Part shown: piece after piece, positions 16,805-25,807 of the stretch
How positions within the stretch are numbered: the stretch's first letter is position 1
How the letters are laid out: every line of letters starts with the position of its first letter
NCBI RefSeq assembly: GCF_014250685.1
Contig: NZ_JACFAJ010000006.1
Span: 1,235,303-1,299,302, forward strand
DNA length: 64,000 bases
DNA from: Cetobacterium sp. 2A
GTDB lineage: Bacteria; Fusobacteriota; Fusobacteriia; Fusobacteriales; Fusobacteriaceae
Reading direction: 5' to 3'
Position numbers and translations under genes: made by a program
The notes under the pieces: model-generated
The model's input: only the letters and a program-made list of their open reading frames with translations
The model's database searches: none
What the model was told of the DNA's origin: nothing

Positions 16805-18385
16805 TTATTCTACAATAGTTGTAAATGCTAAATCTACAACTTTCATTCCATCAACAGCTGCACTTATTATTCCACCAGCATATCCTGCACCTTCACCAAC
16901 AGGGAAAAGTCCTTTAACATTTATTGACTCTCCAAATTCATTTCTTGTTATCTTTACTGGAGCAGACGTTCTAGTTTCTGGAGCAATTAAGTTTGCATTT
17001 GCACTAATAAAATTTCTATTTGTTTTTTCCCAATGTTTCATAGCAATTTTCATATTTTTGCTTATCACTTCTGGGAAAAGATTATTTAAATCATAATTTT
17101 TCATTTTCATTCCATAACTACTCTTAATTTCTCTATTTGTAACTTTATCATTTAGGAAATCTAAACTATTTTGAGTAAGAGCACCATAGTTCTCAACTAA
17201 ATCAAAAGTTTTTCTTTCAAGTTTTTCTTGGAATTTCATTCCAGAAAATAGCTCATCTCCAAATTCATTTGCCTTAATTCCCACAACTAAAGCTGAGTTA
17301 GAAAATTCGCCATCTCTTTTTGAATAACTCATACCATTAACTAAACTTCCACCAAGCTCAGATGCAGCATTTACAATTACACCTCCTGGGCACATACAAA
17401 ACGAGAATATTCCTCTCTCCTCTTCACGATTGTTAAAAGCTAAGTTATATGTCGCAGCTTCAAGAAGAGGATGATTAACTAAAGATCCATATTGCATCTT
17501 ATCTATATCAACTCTTGGATGTTCGATTCTAGCTCCTATAGCAAATGGTTTATTTTCCATGAAAACACCATTTTGATGTAGCATTCTATAAGTATCTCTT
17601 GCAGAATGTCCGATAGCTAAAATTATTTTATTAAACTCCATTCTTTCTTTTTTACCTGCTTTATTAACTGTATCTATAGCAGTTACTTCTCCATTTCTTA
17701 TTACTATATTTTCCACCAATGTATTGTAGTTAAAAACTCCTCCAAGAGAAATTATTTTTTTTCTTAAATTTTTAACAACTATTTTTAAAATATCAGTTCC
17801 AACGTGTGGCTTATAGTCCCATAGTATTTCTTGTTGTGCTCCACAACCAACAAGTTCTAAAAATACTTTATCGATATATCCACTTCTTATTCTAGTGTTT
17901 AATTTTCCATCGGAATAAGTACCTGCTCCACCTTCACCAAATTGAATGTTTGAATTAACATTTAAATAATCTGTATTATAAAATTTTTCTATTGTTAAAT
18001 CTCTCTCATCTACCATCTCTCCTCTTTCGAAAATAACAGGAGAGTAACCATATTCACAAAGTTTAAGAGCCGCAAAAAGACCTGCAGGTCCAGTTCCTAT
18101 TATTGCTATTCTACCTAAATCCTTTTTAGGGACTCTTTTTGGTTCAGTAAGAGTCTTGGGAATTATAACATCTTTATTATCAATAACGATATCATTATGT
18201 AGAGTGACTTCTAGATTATAAACAAATTTGATTTCAGTTTTTTTTCTACTATCAATAGAACGCTTTAAATAGTCTATTCTACAAATATTGTCTTCTTTTA
18301 TCCCTCTTTTTAAAACTTCTTTTTTTATCTCTTTATCTTGATTTTTTTCTATAGAAATAGAAATATTATTAATATTAATTTTCAA
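16805..18385 (-). CDS. FAD-dependent dehydrogenase of the COG2509 type
   Basis: The 526-residue flavoprotein has an N-terminal RNA-binding-like segment of about 90 residues. The FAD-binding motif GTGPAGLFAA then appears near 98-107, followed by E120-type Glu in VIFERGE, FGEGGAGTYSDGKLNTR, and a C-terminal GEGAGYAGGI motif that contacts FAD. Start is TTG at 18383-18385 behind GAGGTG. Proteins of this group are widespread in Firmicutes and fusobacteria, but their substrate is not established. It ends at the terminator shared with the cyclotransferase. Confidence 0.8.
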   Translation of the reverse strand: MKININNISISIEKNQDKEIKKEVLKRGIKEDNICRIDYLKRSIDSRKKTEIKFVYNLEVTLHNDIVIDNKDVIIPKTLTEPKRVPKKDLGRIAIIGTGPAGLFAALKLCEYGYSPVIFERGEMVDERDLTIEKFYNTDYLNVNSNIQFGEGGAGTYSDGKLNTRIRSGYIDKVFLELVGCGAQQEILWDYKPHVGTDILKIVVKNLRKKIISLGGVFNYNTLVENIVIRNGEVTAIDTVNKAGKKERMEFNKIILAIGHSARDTYRMLHQNGVFMENKPFAIGARIEHPRVDIDKMQYGSLVNHPLLEAATYNLAFNNREEERGIFSFCMCPGGVIVNAASELGGSLVNGMSYSKRDGEFSNSALVVGIKANEFGDELFSGMKFQEKLERKTFDLVENYGALTQNSLDFLNDKVTNREIKSSYGMKMKNYDLNNLFPEVISKNMKIAMKHWEKTNRNFISANANLIAPETRTSAPVKITRNEFGESINVKGLFPVGEGAGYAGGIISAAVDGMKVVDLAFTTIVE

Positions 18386-18429
18386 AATTAATCACCTCAA
18401 AAGAGATTATATCACAAAAATAAGATAGT

Positions 18430-18463
18430 TAAAAATAAAATAGAAGGTGTTTATCACACCTTC
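18430..18463 (-). terminator. Terminator of the HU gene
   Basis: An 8-bp stem GAAGGTGT (18443-18450 with 18456-18463) with a 5-nt loop is followed leftward by a U-rich stretch. It separates HU from the flavoprotein gene. Confidence 0.78.
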
Positions 18464-18485
18464 CACTTTATTTTAATAATTTATT

Positions 18486-18758
18486 TTATTTAATTTTTTC
18501 CTCAAGAGTTTTTCCAACTTTAAATTTAACAACTTTTTTAGATGCAACTTTCATTTTTTTACCAGTTTGTGGATTTCTAACTTCTCTTTCTGCTCTAGTT
18601 ACAAGTTCCCATTTTCCCCAACCTACAAAAGTAACGCTTTCTCCGTTAACAAGAGCTTCTTCTACGCTCTCAAGAAAAGTATTAACAGCTTTTTCTGCAT
18701 CTTTTTTACTACAATCACCATTCTTAGCATAAAGATCGATAAATTCTTTTTTTGTCAT
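18486..18758 (-). CDS. hup: HU-family DNA-binding protein
   Basis: The 90-residue histone-like protein starts MTKKEFIDLYA and has the DNA-binding arm with the RNPQTGKKM motif and a basic C-terminal half ending VKFKVGKTLEEKI, as in HU and IHF. It forms dimers that bend and compact DNA. A GAGGAGG site precedes the start and the unit is monocistronic with its own terminator. HU and IHF alpha/beta cannot be separated with certainty, but the overall sequence fits HU best. Confidence 0.93.
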   Translation of the reverse strand: MTKKEFIDLYAKNGDCSKKDAEKAVNTFLESVEEALVNGESVTFVGWGKWELVTRAEREVRNPQTGKKMKVASKKVVKFKVGKTLEEKIK

Positions 18759-18873
18759 ATTCTACTCCTCCTCATATATTAATTCAACGTTTAAAAATTA
18801 ACTCAATATACTATATAGCTACTAAATGCCACTTTGTAAAGTACTATATTGAAAAAAATGTTTTTTTCCTTTT

Positions 18874-18905
18874 AATTTTGATAAAAATCAAAATTATAGT
18901 ATAAT
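18874..18905 (+). promoter_or_regulatory. FNR/CRP-type box at the promoter of the next gene
   Basis: A 9-bp perfect inverted repeat AATTTTGAT-AAAA-ATCAAAATT (18874-18895) contains TTGAT-N4-ATCAA, the FNR consensus. The -10 TATAAT is at 18900-18905, so the box covers the -35 region, where a regulator would repress. The regulator is not in the window. Confidence 0.5.
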
Positions 18906-18942
18906 ATTACGTATTATAAATTTTTATTATAAAGGAGTTCTT

Positions 18943-19818
18943 ATGGAAAACAAAAATAATTTGGAAGAAATTGAAAAATTTCAAGATGAATATATGGAAA
19001 AGTATGGAGATGAACCTATTTCTCAATTTGAGGGACTTTCAGCAAATCAGATGACATATTTAGTTGAAGATTTTTTTGATGAAAATAGTCCTATTAAAAT
19101 ATATAAGGAGATATCTCAAGAAGTTTTAGATACAATACCTTTATTACAATTAGTGAAATACTACTTAAACTTGATAGTATCTGAGGGTGGAAGTTTAAAA
19201 TTAACAGCAGCTGGATATATACCTCCTAAGCAAGTTAAGGAAATTTATGAGACTGGTTTCATTGTTGATCCTTATGTTGAAAGTGGAGAGATAAAGATAA
19301 ATAAAGAATTAGATTCTATGGTTGTAGAATTAGTGAAATTACTTTCATTCATTTGTAAAATTACTGTGGAAGAAAAGGGGAAAATTATTATAACTGATTT
19401 AGGGAAAGAGCTTTTAAAAAATGAAAGAGATCTTTTAGAGGTTATATTAAAGGGATACACTAAAGAGTTTAATTGGAGTTATTTTGACCTTTGTGGAGAA
19501 AATCAAGATTTCCAAAGCCACGTTGGATATATTGTTTATTTACTAAAGAAATTTGGAAGAAAGAAACTTCCGATGAATTTATATACTAAAAAATTTATAA
19601 CTGCATTCCCTGCAGCATTTGAAGATTTTATTAGTGTTGAAAATGAGAATATCAGCCTAGAAGAAAAAGAAAAAGATTTCGAATTTGTAATGTATCTAAG
19701 AGCTTTTGAAAGATTCTTAGGATACTTCAATTTAGTTGACGTTTCTTTAAAAGGAAACAATGTAATTATGATTACAAAATCTAATATATTTGACTCAGTA
19801 ATTGAATTTACTAAATAG
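18943..19818 (+). CDS. Conserved hypothetical protein
   Basis: I do not recognise the function of this 291-residue protein. It is soluble, acidic and mainly helical by composition. The segment SEGGSLKLTAAGYIPPKQVKEI near 83-104 recurs in a group of uncharacterised bacterial proteins. There is no signal peptide or membrane segment. AAAGGAG precedes the ATG, and the gene has its own promoter with an FNR-like box and its own terminator, so it is a single-gene unit probably tied to redox or catabolite state. Confidence 0.6.
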   Translation: MENKNNLEEIEKFQDEYMEKYGDEPISQFEGLSANQMTYLVEDFFDENSPIKIYKEISQEVLDTIPLLQLVKYYLNLIVSEGGSLKLTAAGYIPPKQVKEIYETGFIVDPYVESGEIKINKELDSMVVELVKLLSFICKITVEEKGKIIITDLGKELLKNERDLLEVILKGYTKEFNWSYFDLCGENQDFQSHVGYIVYLLKKFGRKKLPMNLYTKKFITAFPAAFEDFISVENENISLEEKEKDFEFVMYLRAFERFLGYFNLVDVSLKGNNVIMITKSNIFDSVIEFTK

Positions 19819-19820
19819 GT

Positions 19821-19861
19821 AATAAAAAATAGGTGCGGATTAACGCACCTATTTTTTATTA
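19821..19861. terminator. Bidirectional terminator
   Basis: A 14-bp stem (19824-19837 with 19844-19857, core AGGTGCG) with A- and T-runs on its arms lies between convergent genes and can serve both. Confidence 0.88.
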
Positions 19862-19864
19862 CTC

Positions 19865-21073
19865 TTACTCTTCTGTTTCTTCTTCGTCAAAGTAAAATTC
19901 TTCATACATTTCTTCATCTTCATCACTATCTACCATAGAAAGTATGTCTTCTCTACAATTTTCTAAGTTATACTGATCTTCAATTTCTTCTTCAATTAAA
20001 AACTTAAATTCATTGTCTTTAAGAATTGGTAAGAACAAATGGTAAAGAATTCTATCAAATTCACTATAGTAAGTATTTGAACCAAAGATTCCACCTTGCT
20101 TAGAGTTCTTATTTAGCTCTCTAGAGAACTTTGTATGATTAGAGCAATCGTGGACAACTAAATTCCATCTCTCCTCTGAAGCCATCTTCATAAGTTGTAG
20201 AGTGATTTCTCTAGACCAAAGAGGAGATATATACCCTCTTCTAGACATGTACATTTTTTCTCCAGTGTAGTTGTTTATATTATCTTCACCAAAATGTAGC
20301 TCAGCACAATTTATAAAATCTATTCCTGTTTCTAAAATAGCATCTTTTTTCTTTAGAAATGTTTCTAAAAATTCTGGAGTCATAGGTGTTTCTATTCCAA
20401 CCATAGGGAAATACTTCTTAGCTATTTTCATAGCTTCAATAACTTTGTCACTACAATTACTAGCTCCGAGATTAAATCTTAATTCGTTTAATCCAGCATC
20501 AGCTAAAGCTTTTAAATTTTCCTCTGTAGAAAGAGTTCCGTTAGTATACATATGTTGGTATATACCAGCATCGGCTAATTTTTTAACCATTCCATAATAT
20601 TTTTCTATTTCTAAGAAAGGCTCTAGGTATACATAGGCAATACCTGAAGGTTTTTGTTGGATACTTAGTAATAGTTCAATATCTTCTTCATAATATAGAT
20701 TTTCTCCAATTTCCCACATATTATTTGGAATCTTATCTTGGTTATCTATATTGTCATGGTAATAACAGAATTTACATGTAAGATTACATTGGTGAGTTTT
20801 TCTAATTCCACCAAGTCCTGTTCCAAATAAACAAGAGATACATCCTTTTGGAAACTTTTCTTTATCTCCCACAAAGTGAGTTCTTCCCTTTAAAGTTTCA
20901 AGAGTAGGAATTTCATTTTGCAAATCTTTGTGTTTTTTATTTACACTTAACTCTATTTGTCTAAATATAGCCTCTATAACGTCGCTATATTGATTATAAA
21001 TATCTTTTTTGTTTCCTGGAAGCTCAGAAAGAAATTCAAACCATTCTAAAGCATCTTGTTTTGATATATTCAT
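19865..21073 (-). CDS. Radical SAM protein of unknown function
   Basis: About 402 residues. A CxxxCxxC cluster motif (CNLTCKFC, followed by YYHDN) is near residue 100, preceded by Cys residues in GCISCLFGTGLGG that may bind a second cluster. A TIM-barrel-like region follows. The C-terminus is strongly acidic (SDEDEEMYEE). ATG occurs at 21080-21082 and 21071-21073; the AAAGGTGA site suits the second, chosen here. The sequence resembles radical SAM enzymes acting on peptides or nucleosides, but I cannot name a substrate. It lies back-to-back with queH. Confidence 0.7.
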   Translation of the reverse strand: MNISKQDALEWFEFLSELPGNKKDIYNQYSDVIEAIFRQIELSVNKKHKDLQNEIPTLETLKGRTHFVGDKEKFPKGCISCLFGTGLGGIRKTHQCNLTCKFCYYHDNIDNQDKIPNNMWEIGENLYYEEDIELLLSIQQKPSGIAYVYLEPFLEIEKYYGMVKKLADAGIYQHMYTNGTLSTEENLKALADAGLNELRFNLGASNCSDKVIEAMKIAKKYFPMVGIETPMTPEFLETFLKKKDAILETGIDFINCAELHFGEDNINNYTGEKMYMSRRGYISPLWSREITLQLMKMASEERWNLVVHDCSNHTKFSRELNKNSKQGGIFGSNTYYSEFDRILYHLFLPILKDNEFKFLIEEEIEDQYNLENCREDILSMVDSDEDEEMYEEFYFDEEETEE

Positions 21074-21168
21074 ATAATTCATTCACCTTTTATTTTTTGT
21101 CTTATTTTTTATACATTTTCAATTTTAATATTATAACAGAATATCTAAAAAAACTCTACTATTTATGT

Positions 21169-21182
21169 TATAATTATTTCTA
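21169..21182 (+). promoter_or_regulatory. Promoter implying a leaderless queH transcript
   Basis: An extended -10 (TGTTATAAT; TATAAT at 21169-21174) ends seven bases before the queH ATG, and no Shine-Dalgarno sequence is present. Transcription would start at or next to the start codon. Confidence 0.5.
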
Positions 21183-21826
21183 TGAAGATAAATTATGATA
21201 AAGAGATGGAAAAAATAATAGATGCTATAAAAAAAAATAAAGAAAAAAATGAAAAACCTAAACTTTTAATTCAATCATGCTGTGCTCCTTGTTCGGCAGC
21301 TATACTTGAATACTTAAGAGAATTTTTTGAAATAACAATTTATTTCTATAATCCTAATATAACATTTGAAGAGGAGTATAAATTAAGACTTGAGGAACAA
21401 AAACATTATGACAAACAATTAGGCTATGATATGACTATAATAGGGGGAGAATACAATCCTAAAAAAGATTTCTTTCAAAAGGTTATAGGATTGGAAAAAG
21501 AACCAGAAGGTGGAAAAAGATGCTATGAATGCTATCATCTAAGAATGGAAGCGACCGCTATTAAAGCTAAAGAATTAGGATTTGATTATTTCACAACTGC
21601 TCTTAGTATAAGTCCCATGAAAAATTCACAATGGATAAATGAAATAGGAAAGGAACTAGAGGAGAGACACGAGGTTAAATTTTTATTTGGAGATTTTAAA
21701 AAACGTAGCAGATATTTAAGAAGTGTACAGCTAACAAAGGAACATAATCTATATAGACAAGATTATTGTGGATGTGTATTTTCTATTAGGACAAATAAAG
21801 ATAGAAGTGAGGAAACAAATGAATAA
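21182..21826 (+). CDS. queH: Epoxyqueuosine reductase QueH
   Basis: The 214-residue protein belongs to the DUF208/QueH family, which performs the last step of queuosine synthesis in tRNA by reducing epoxyqueuosine. The metal-binding cysteines are visible: C33, C34 and C37 (SCCAPC), the CYEC pair (RCYECYH), and CGC in YCGCVFS. The upstream ATG lacks a ribosome binding site and may be leaderless. The gene overlaps the next radical SAM gene by 8 bases. No other queuosine genes are in the window, so the precursor may come from elsewhere or be salvaged. Confidence 0.92.
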   Translation: MKINYDKEMEKIIDAIKKNKEKNEKPKLLIQSCCAPCSAAILEYLREFFEITIYFYNPNITFEEEYKLRLEEQKHYDKQLGYDMTIIGGEYNPKKDFFQKVIGLEKEPEGGKRCYECYHLRMEATAIKAKELGFDYFTTALSISPMKNSQWINEIGKELEERHEVKFLFGDFKKRSRYLRSVQLTKEHNLYRQDYCGCVFSIRTNKDRSEETNE

Positions 21827-22730
21827 TAGACGTTTTTTTTCTTTAAACGACTACTTTAAGGATAAATTCAATGAAAAAATTTATAAGGTATCTTTAGATG
21901 GCGGATTTACATGTCCGAATAGAGATGGAAAAGTTGCTACGGGAGGATGTCTTTTTTGCTCTGAATCTGGAAGTGGAGATTTTGCAGGGAATAAAACAGA
22001 ATCTATAAATAGCCAGATAGAACAACAATTAAATCTTATAAAGGATAAATTTCCCACTGGTAAAGTAATAGCTTATTTTCAAAACTTTACAAATACTTAT
22101 GGAGAAATTAAGCACTTGAGAAAAATATTTTATGAGGCATTGGCTCATGAAAGAGTCATAGGGATAGCTATAGGGACTAGACCAGATTGTCTTCCAGATG
22201 AAGTTTTAGATCTTCTTTCTGAAATTAATGAAAAATATTTTTTATGGATAGAGCTTGGATTACAAACGATTGATGAAAAAGTTATAAAAATTATAAATAG
22301 AGCTTATTCCACAGATGTGTATATTGATGCAATGAAAAAATTAAATCTAAGAAATATAAAGGTAGTTACTCATCTGATACTAGGATTACCTGAAGAATCA
22401 AAAAAGGGAACGTTTAATGCAGCTCTACTAGTAGCCAGAGAAAAATCTTGGGGAATTAAACTTCATTCTCTACATATATTAAAGGCAACACCTCTTGCAA
22501 GATACTATGAGAAACAAAAATTTAAAGTTTTAACTAAAGAGGAATATATTGAAATGATTGTAGATATAATTGAAGTGCTACCAAAAGATATGGTAATTCA
22601 TAGGCTCACTGGAGATGGGAAATCTGAAGATGTTATAGAACCACTTTGGAGTTTAAATAAGAGAGATGTGCTGAATGGAATAGAAAAAGAATTAAAAAAT
22701 AGAAATACTCATCAAGGTAAGAAGGAGTGA
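21819..22730 (+). CDS. TIGR01212-type (YhcC-like) radical SAM protein
   Basis: About 303 residues from the ATG at 21819, which follows GTGAGGA and overlaps the queH stop; an upstream in-frame ATG at 21768 lies inside queH and is unlikely. The N-terminal motif CPNRDGKVATGGCLFC holds the three cluster cysteines in the spacing typical of the YhcC group. LWIELGLQT and LPEESK-type barrel motifs follow. The family's substrate is unknown. Coupling with queH suggests tRNA- or sulfur-related chemistry, but that is only context. Confidence 0.85.
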   Translation: MNNRRFFSLNDYFKDKFNEKIYKVSLDGGFTCPNRDGKVATGGCLFCSESGSGDFAGNKTESINSQIEQQLNLIKDKFPTGKVIAYFQNFTNTYGEIKHLRKIFYEALAHERVIGIAIGTRPDCLPDEVLDLLSEINEKYFLWIELGLQTIDEKVIKIINRAYSTDVYIDAMKKLNLRNIKVVTHLILGLPEESKKGTFNAALLVAREKSWGIKLHSLHILKATPLARYYEKQKFKVLTKEEYIEMIVDIIEVLPKDMVIHRLTGDGKSEDVIEPLWSLNKRDVLNGIEKELKNRNTHQGKKE

Positions 22731-22734
22731 AATA

Positions 22735-23592
22735 TTGAGTAGTGTCTTAATAAAAATAAAAGAGATGGAAACCCAGTTGACGAAAGCTGAAGTTGAGATA
22801 GCTAAATATATACTTTCTAATCCAAATGAGATAATGAGGCTAAATGCTAATGATATTGCTAATATAACTGGATCTAGCCAAGCTACAATTGTTAGATTTT
22901 CAAAGAAGCTTGGATATTCTGGTTTCTCAGATTTTAAGATTGCCTTAACTAGTGATATGGGGAAAGTTGAAAACAGCAATATAAATATAATTCATGAAGA
23001 GATAAAAATAAATGATAGCACAGCACTAATAGGACAAAAGATAATTTTTAAAAATAAGAAAACAATAGATGACACCTATAAAGTTATAGATTTTGATGAG
23101 TTAGATAAAGCGGTTGAACTATTAGACGAAAGTAAAAGAATATTCATAATTGCTAGTGGATATTCTGGAATTACAGCTAGAGATTTTCAATATAAACTTT
23201 TGGAACTAGGAAAAGCAGCAATATATGAAAATGATACGCATATACAGTTTTCAAATATCTCAACTTTAACAAAGGGAGATTTAGTCTTTGTGATTTCTCA
23301 TAGTGGAAAATCATCAGATGTTTACAGTTTGTTAAAAGCTGTAAAAAAAAGAGAGATTAAAATAATAACCTTAACGCAATTTTCTCCAAATCCAGTTAAA
23401 GATTTAGGGGATGTCAAACTTAGTACTGTAGTAGAGAAAAATAGTTTTAGAAGCACTGCCCTCTCCTCTAGAATTGCTCAGATGACAGTTATAGATATAA
23501 TATATGTAAAGTTAATACAAAAAAATAAAAAATTGGCTGAAAAATATATTGGAGACGCAATTGAAATGGTTAAAGAAATTAAAATGAAATAA
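22735..23592 (+). CDS. MurR/RpiR-family transcriptional regulator
   Basis: The 285-residue regulator has an N-terminal HTH (about 1-77, with ITGSSQATIVRFSKKLGYSG) and a C-terminal SIS sugar-phosphate-binding domain (about 110-250, with ASGYSGITARDF and SHSGKSSDV). It starts at TTG 22735 behind AAGGAG, five bases after the preceding stop. It lies directly ahead of nagB and nagA, so it most likely controls amino-sugar catabolism with glucosamine-6-phosphate or N-acetylglucosamine-6-phosphate as effector. That assignment is inference from position. Confidence 0.88.
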   Translation: MSSVLIKIKEMETQLTKAEVEIAKYILSNPNEIMRLNANDIANITGSSQATIVRFSKKLGYSGFSDFKIALTSDMGKVENSNINIIHEEIKINDSTALIGQKIIFKNKKTIDDTYKVIDFDELDKAVELLDESKRIFIIASGYSGITARDFQYKLLELGKAAIYENDTHIQFSNISTLTKGDLVFVISHSGKSSDVYSLLKAVKKREIKIITLTQFSPNPVKDLGDVKLSTVVEKNSFRSTALSSRIAQMTVIDIIYVKLIQKNKKLAEKYIGDAIEMVKEIKMK

Positions 23593-23639
23593 AATTTCAT
23601 AATTAAATAAAAAAAAAGAATTAAATTTTCTTAAATGTG

Positions 23640-23668
23640 TTGACTTTTATCTATTGAAATGTTATTTT
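23640..23668 (+). promoter_or_regulatory. nagBA promoter
   Basis: TTGACT (23640-23645) and TATTTT (23663-23668) are 17 bp apart and lie about 40 bp upstream of nagB. An AT-rich partial dyad (AAGAATTAAATTTTCTT, about 23616-23632) just upstream could bind the RpiR-type regulator. Confidence 0.45.
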
Positions 23669-23706
23669 TATTTAAAGAGTATTAAAATGACTATGGAGGA
23701 ATTGAT

Positions 23707-24540
23707 ATGAGAGTAATAATAACAGAACAAACTATTGGAGATTGGGCAGCAGTATATGTAGCTAGAAAGATATTAGAATTTAATCCTACAGAAGAAAGAC
23801 CATTTGTTTTAGGGTTGCCAACTGGATCTACTCCTCTCTCAATGTATAAAAGACTTATACAATTCTGTAAAGATGGGATTATTTCTTTTGAGAATATTGT
23901 GACTTTCAATATGGATGAATATGTAGGTCTTGAACCTACAGACAAACAAAGTTATCATTATTTTATGTATGAAAATTTCTTTAATCATATTAATATAAAA
24001 GAAGAAAATATAAATCTTCTAAATGGAATGGCAACTGATTATAAGGCTGAATGTAGAAGATATGAAGAAAAAATAAGAGATGTTGGTGGAATAAATTTAT
24101 TTCTTGGTGGAATAGGACCAGATGGTCATATAGCATTTAATGAACCAGGATCATCTCTTTCATCTAGAACTAGAGATAAAGAACTTACGATGGATACAAT
24201 AATTGCAAATGCTAGATTTTTTGGTGGAGATATAAATAAAGTTCCTAAACTTGCTTTAACTGTAGGCGTTGGAACAATTTTAGATGCAGAAGAAGTTTTG
24301 ATTATGGTGAATGGTCATAATAAGGCAAGGGCTCTACATAATTGTGTGGAAAATGGTGTGAATCACATGTGGACAGTTTCTGCTCTACAACTTCATCCAA
24401 AAGGAATAATTGTATCTGATGAAGCTGCAACATCTGAATTGAAAGTTGGAACTTACAGATACTTTAAAGATATAGAAAAAGAGAATTTAAATTGTGACAA
24501 GCTAATAAAAAATCTTTATTTTGAAATAAAAGGAGAGTAG
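23707..24540 (+). CDS. nagB: Glucosamine-6-phosphate deaminase
   Basis: The 277-residue enzyme converts glucosamine-6-phosphate to fructose-6-phosphate and ammonia. It shows the phosphate-binding GLPTGSTPL near 38-46, the catalytic Asp in FNMDEYVGL, and [10 protein letters not shown], all diagnostic of NagB. The length is that of the hexameric allosteric type. GGAGG precedes the ATG. The nagA start lies two bases after its stop and the nagA ribosome binding site is inside the end of nagB, so the two are translated together. Confidence 0.96.
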   Translation: MRVIITEQTIGDWAAVYVARKILEFNPTEERPFVLGLPTGSTPLSMYKRLIQFCKDGIISFENIVTFNMDEYVGLEPTDKQSYHYFMYENFFNHINIKEENINLLNGMATDYKAECRRYEEKIRDVGGINLFLGGIGPDGHIAFNEPGSSLSSRTRDKELTMDTIIANARFFGGDINKVPKLALTVGVGTILDAEEVLIMVNGHNKARALHNCVENGVNHMWTVSALQLHPKGIIVSDEAATSELKVGTYRYFKDIEKENLNCDKLIKNLYFEIKGE

Positions 24541-24542
24541 TT

Positions 24543-25682
24543 ATGTTTGCTATAATAAACGGGAAAGTATTTAATGGAGATATATTTTTACATGGAAAGT
24601 GTGTTGTAGTAAAAAATAATGAAATTTTAAATATCATAAATGAAGATGAATTGGATGAAAGATTTCCAGATATAAAAAAAATAGACGCAGAAAATGGATA
24701 TATAACTCCTGGATTTATTGATTTACAATTGAACGGATGCGGGGGAGTTCTTTTTAATGATTCTATAACTAGAGAAACTTTAAAGATAATGAATAAAACT
24801 AATTTGAAATATGGATGTACTTCGTACCTTCCAACTCTTATAACAACTGGAGATAAAAATATAATATCAGCTATAAATCTAATAGAGTCTATGGATGATA
24901 AAGAAGAAGTTGGAGTTTTAGGATTACATATAGAGGGACCATATATATCTGTAAAGAAAAAAGGAATACATAATGCAGATTTTATAAGAGAATTAGATGC
25001 TGACATGACCGATGTAATTTCAAAAGCTGGAGGAGAGATAGTTAAAATTATAACTATTGCTCCAGAAAATACAAAGGGAGAATATATATCAGTTCTATCT
25101 AAATCAGGAATAAAAGTTTCTCTTGGTCATACGAATGCTACCTATAAAGAAATTGAAGATAAAAAAATATACGGGATTACATTAGCAACTCATCTTTTTA
25201 ATGGGATGTCTTCTTTTAATCATAGAGAGCCTGGCGCAGCTGGTGCAGTTCTAGATATGGATATATCTGCCGGTATAATTGTTGATGGATTCCATGTAGA
25301 TTATGCTGCTATTAGGCTAGCTCACAAAGTTATGAGAGAAAGACTCTATCTAGTAACAGACGCTGTGTCACCAGTAGGAACAAATATGGAATATTTTTAC
25401 TTTGAAGGAAATAAAGTTTATTATAAAGATGGAAAATGTTTTGGAGAGGATGGAACTCTTGGAGGTTCGGCTCTCACAATGGATGTTGGAGTTAAAAACT
25501 TGGTAGAAAAAGTTGGAGTGTCTTTAGAGGAAGCAATTAGAATGGCAACTCTATATCCGGCGAAGGCAATTTCTGTAGAAGATAGATATGGGAAACTACA
25601 ACCAGGTCATATAGCTGATATAGTTATCTTAAATAAAAATATTCAGGTTGAAAAAGTTTTTTCAAAAGGAAAATTAATTTAA
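24543..25682 (+). CDS. nagA: N-acetylglucosamine-6-phosphate deacetylase
   Basis: This 379-residue amidohydrolase removes the acetyl group from GlcNAc-6-phosphate to feed NagB. It shows GFIDLQLNGCGG at about 60, the metal Glu in HIEGPYIS, His ligands in LGHTNA and ATHLFNGMSS, and the catalytic Asp in LVTDAVSP. The pattern matches the single-metal E. coli type. It ends the nag operon at a strong terminator. No PTS or GlcNAc transporter is in the window. Confidence 0.96.
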   Translation: MFAIINGKVFNGDIFLHGKCVVVKNNEILNIINEDELDERFPDIKKIDAENGYITPGFIDLQLNGCGGVLFNDSITRETLKIMNKTNLKYGCTSYLPTLITTGDKNIISAINLIESMDDKEEVGVLGLHIEGPYISVKKKGIHNADFIRELDADMTDVISKAGGEIVKIITIAPENTKGEYISVLSKSGIKVSLGHTNATYKEIEDKKIYGITLATHLFNGMSSFNHREPGAAGAVLDMDISAGIIVDGFHVDYAAIRLAHKVMRERLYLVTDAVSPVGTNMEYFYFEGNKVYYKDGKCFGEDGTLGGSALTMDVGVKNLVEKVGVSLEEAIRMATLYPAKAISVEDRYGKLQPGHIADIVILNKNIQVEKVFSKGKLI

Positions 25683-25688
25683 AAGTTA

Positions 25689-25718
25689 AAAAGAGGGAGC
25701 TGCTCCCTCTTTTTTTAT
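25689..25718 (+). terminator. Terminator of the nag operon
   Basis: A stem of about 10 bp (AAGAGGGAG with CTCCCTCTT, 25690-25699 with 25703-25712), a tight loop and a T7 run follow nagA directly. Confidence 0.9.
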
Positions 25719-25807
25719 ATAAAAAAAGGAATTGTGAATTTTTTTTCTATAATATTAACAGTTAGATTTATTGAAATTGGTTAGTAGAAAATAGGAGGGA
25801 TTTAAGT

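Noticed and set aside
16779..17096. 105-codon plus-strand frame inside the flavoprotein gene
   Set aside because: It is antisense to a strongly conserved FAD protein and is low-complexity Phe/Ser/Pro, as expected for a shadow frame.
24464..25006. 180-codon minus-strand frame across nagB/nagA
   Set aside because: Both nag genes have full diagnostic motifs; the antisense frame has no ribosome binding site and a shadow-like Ser/Ile/Phe composition.
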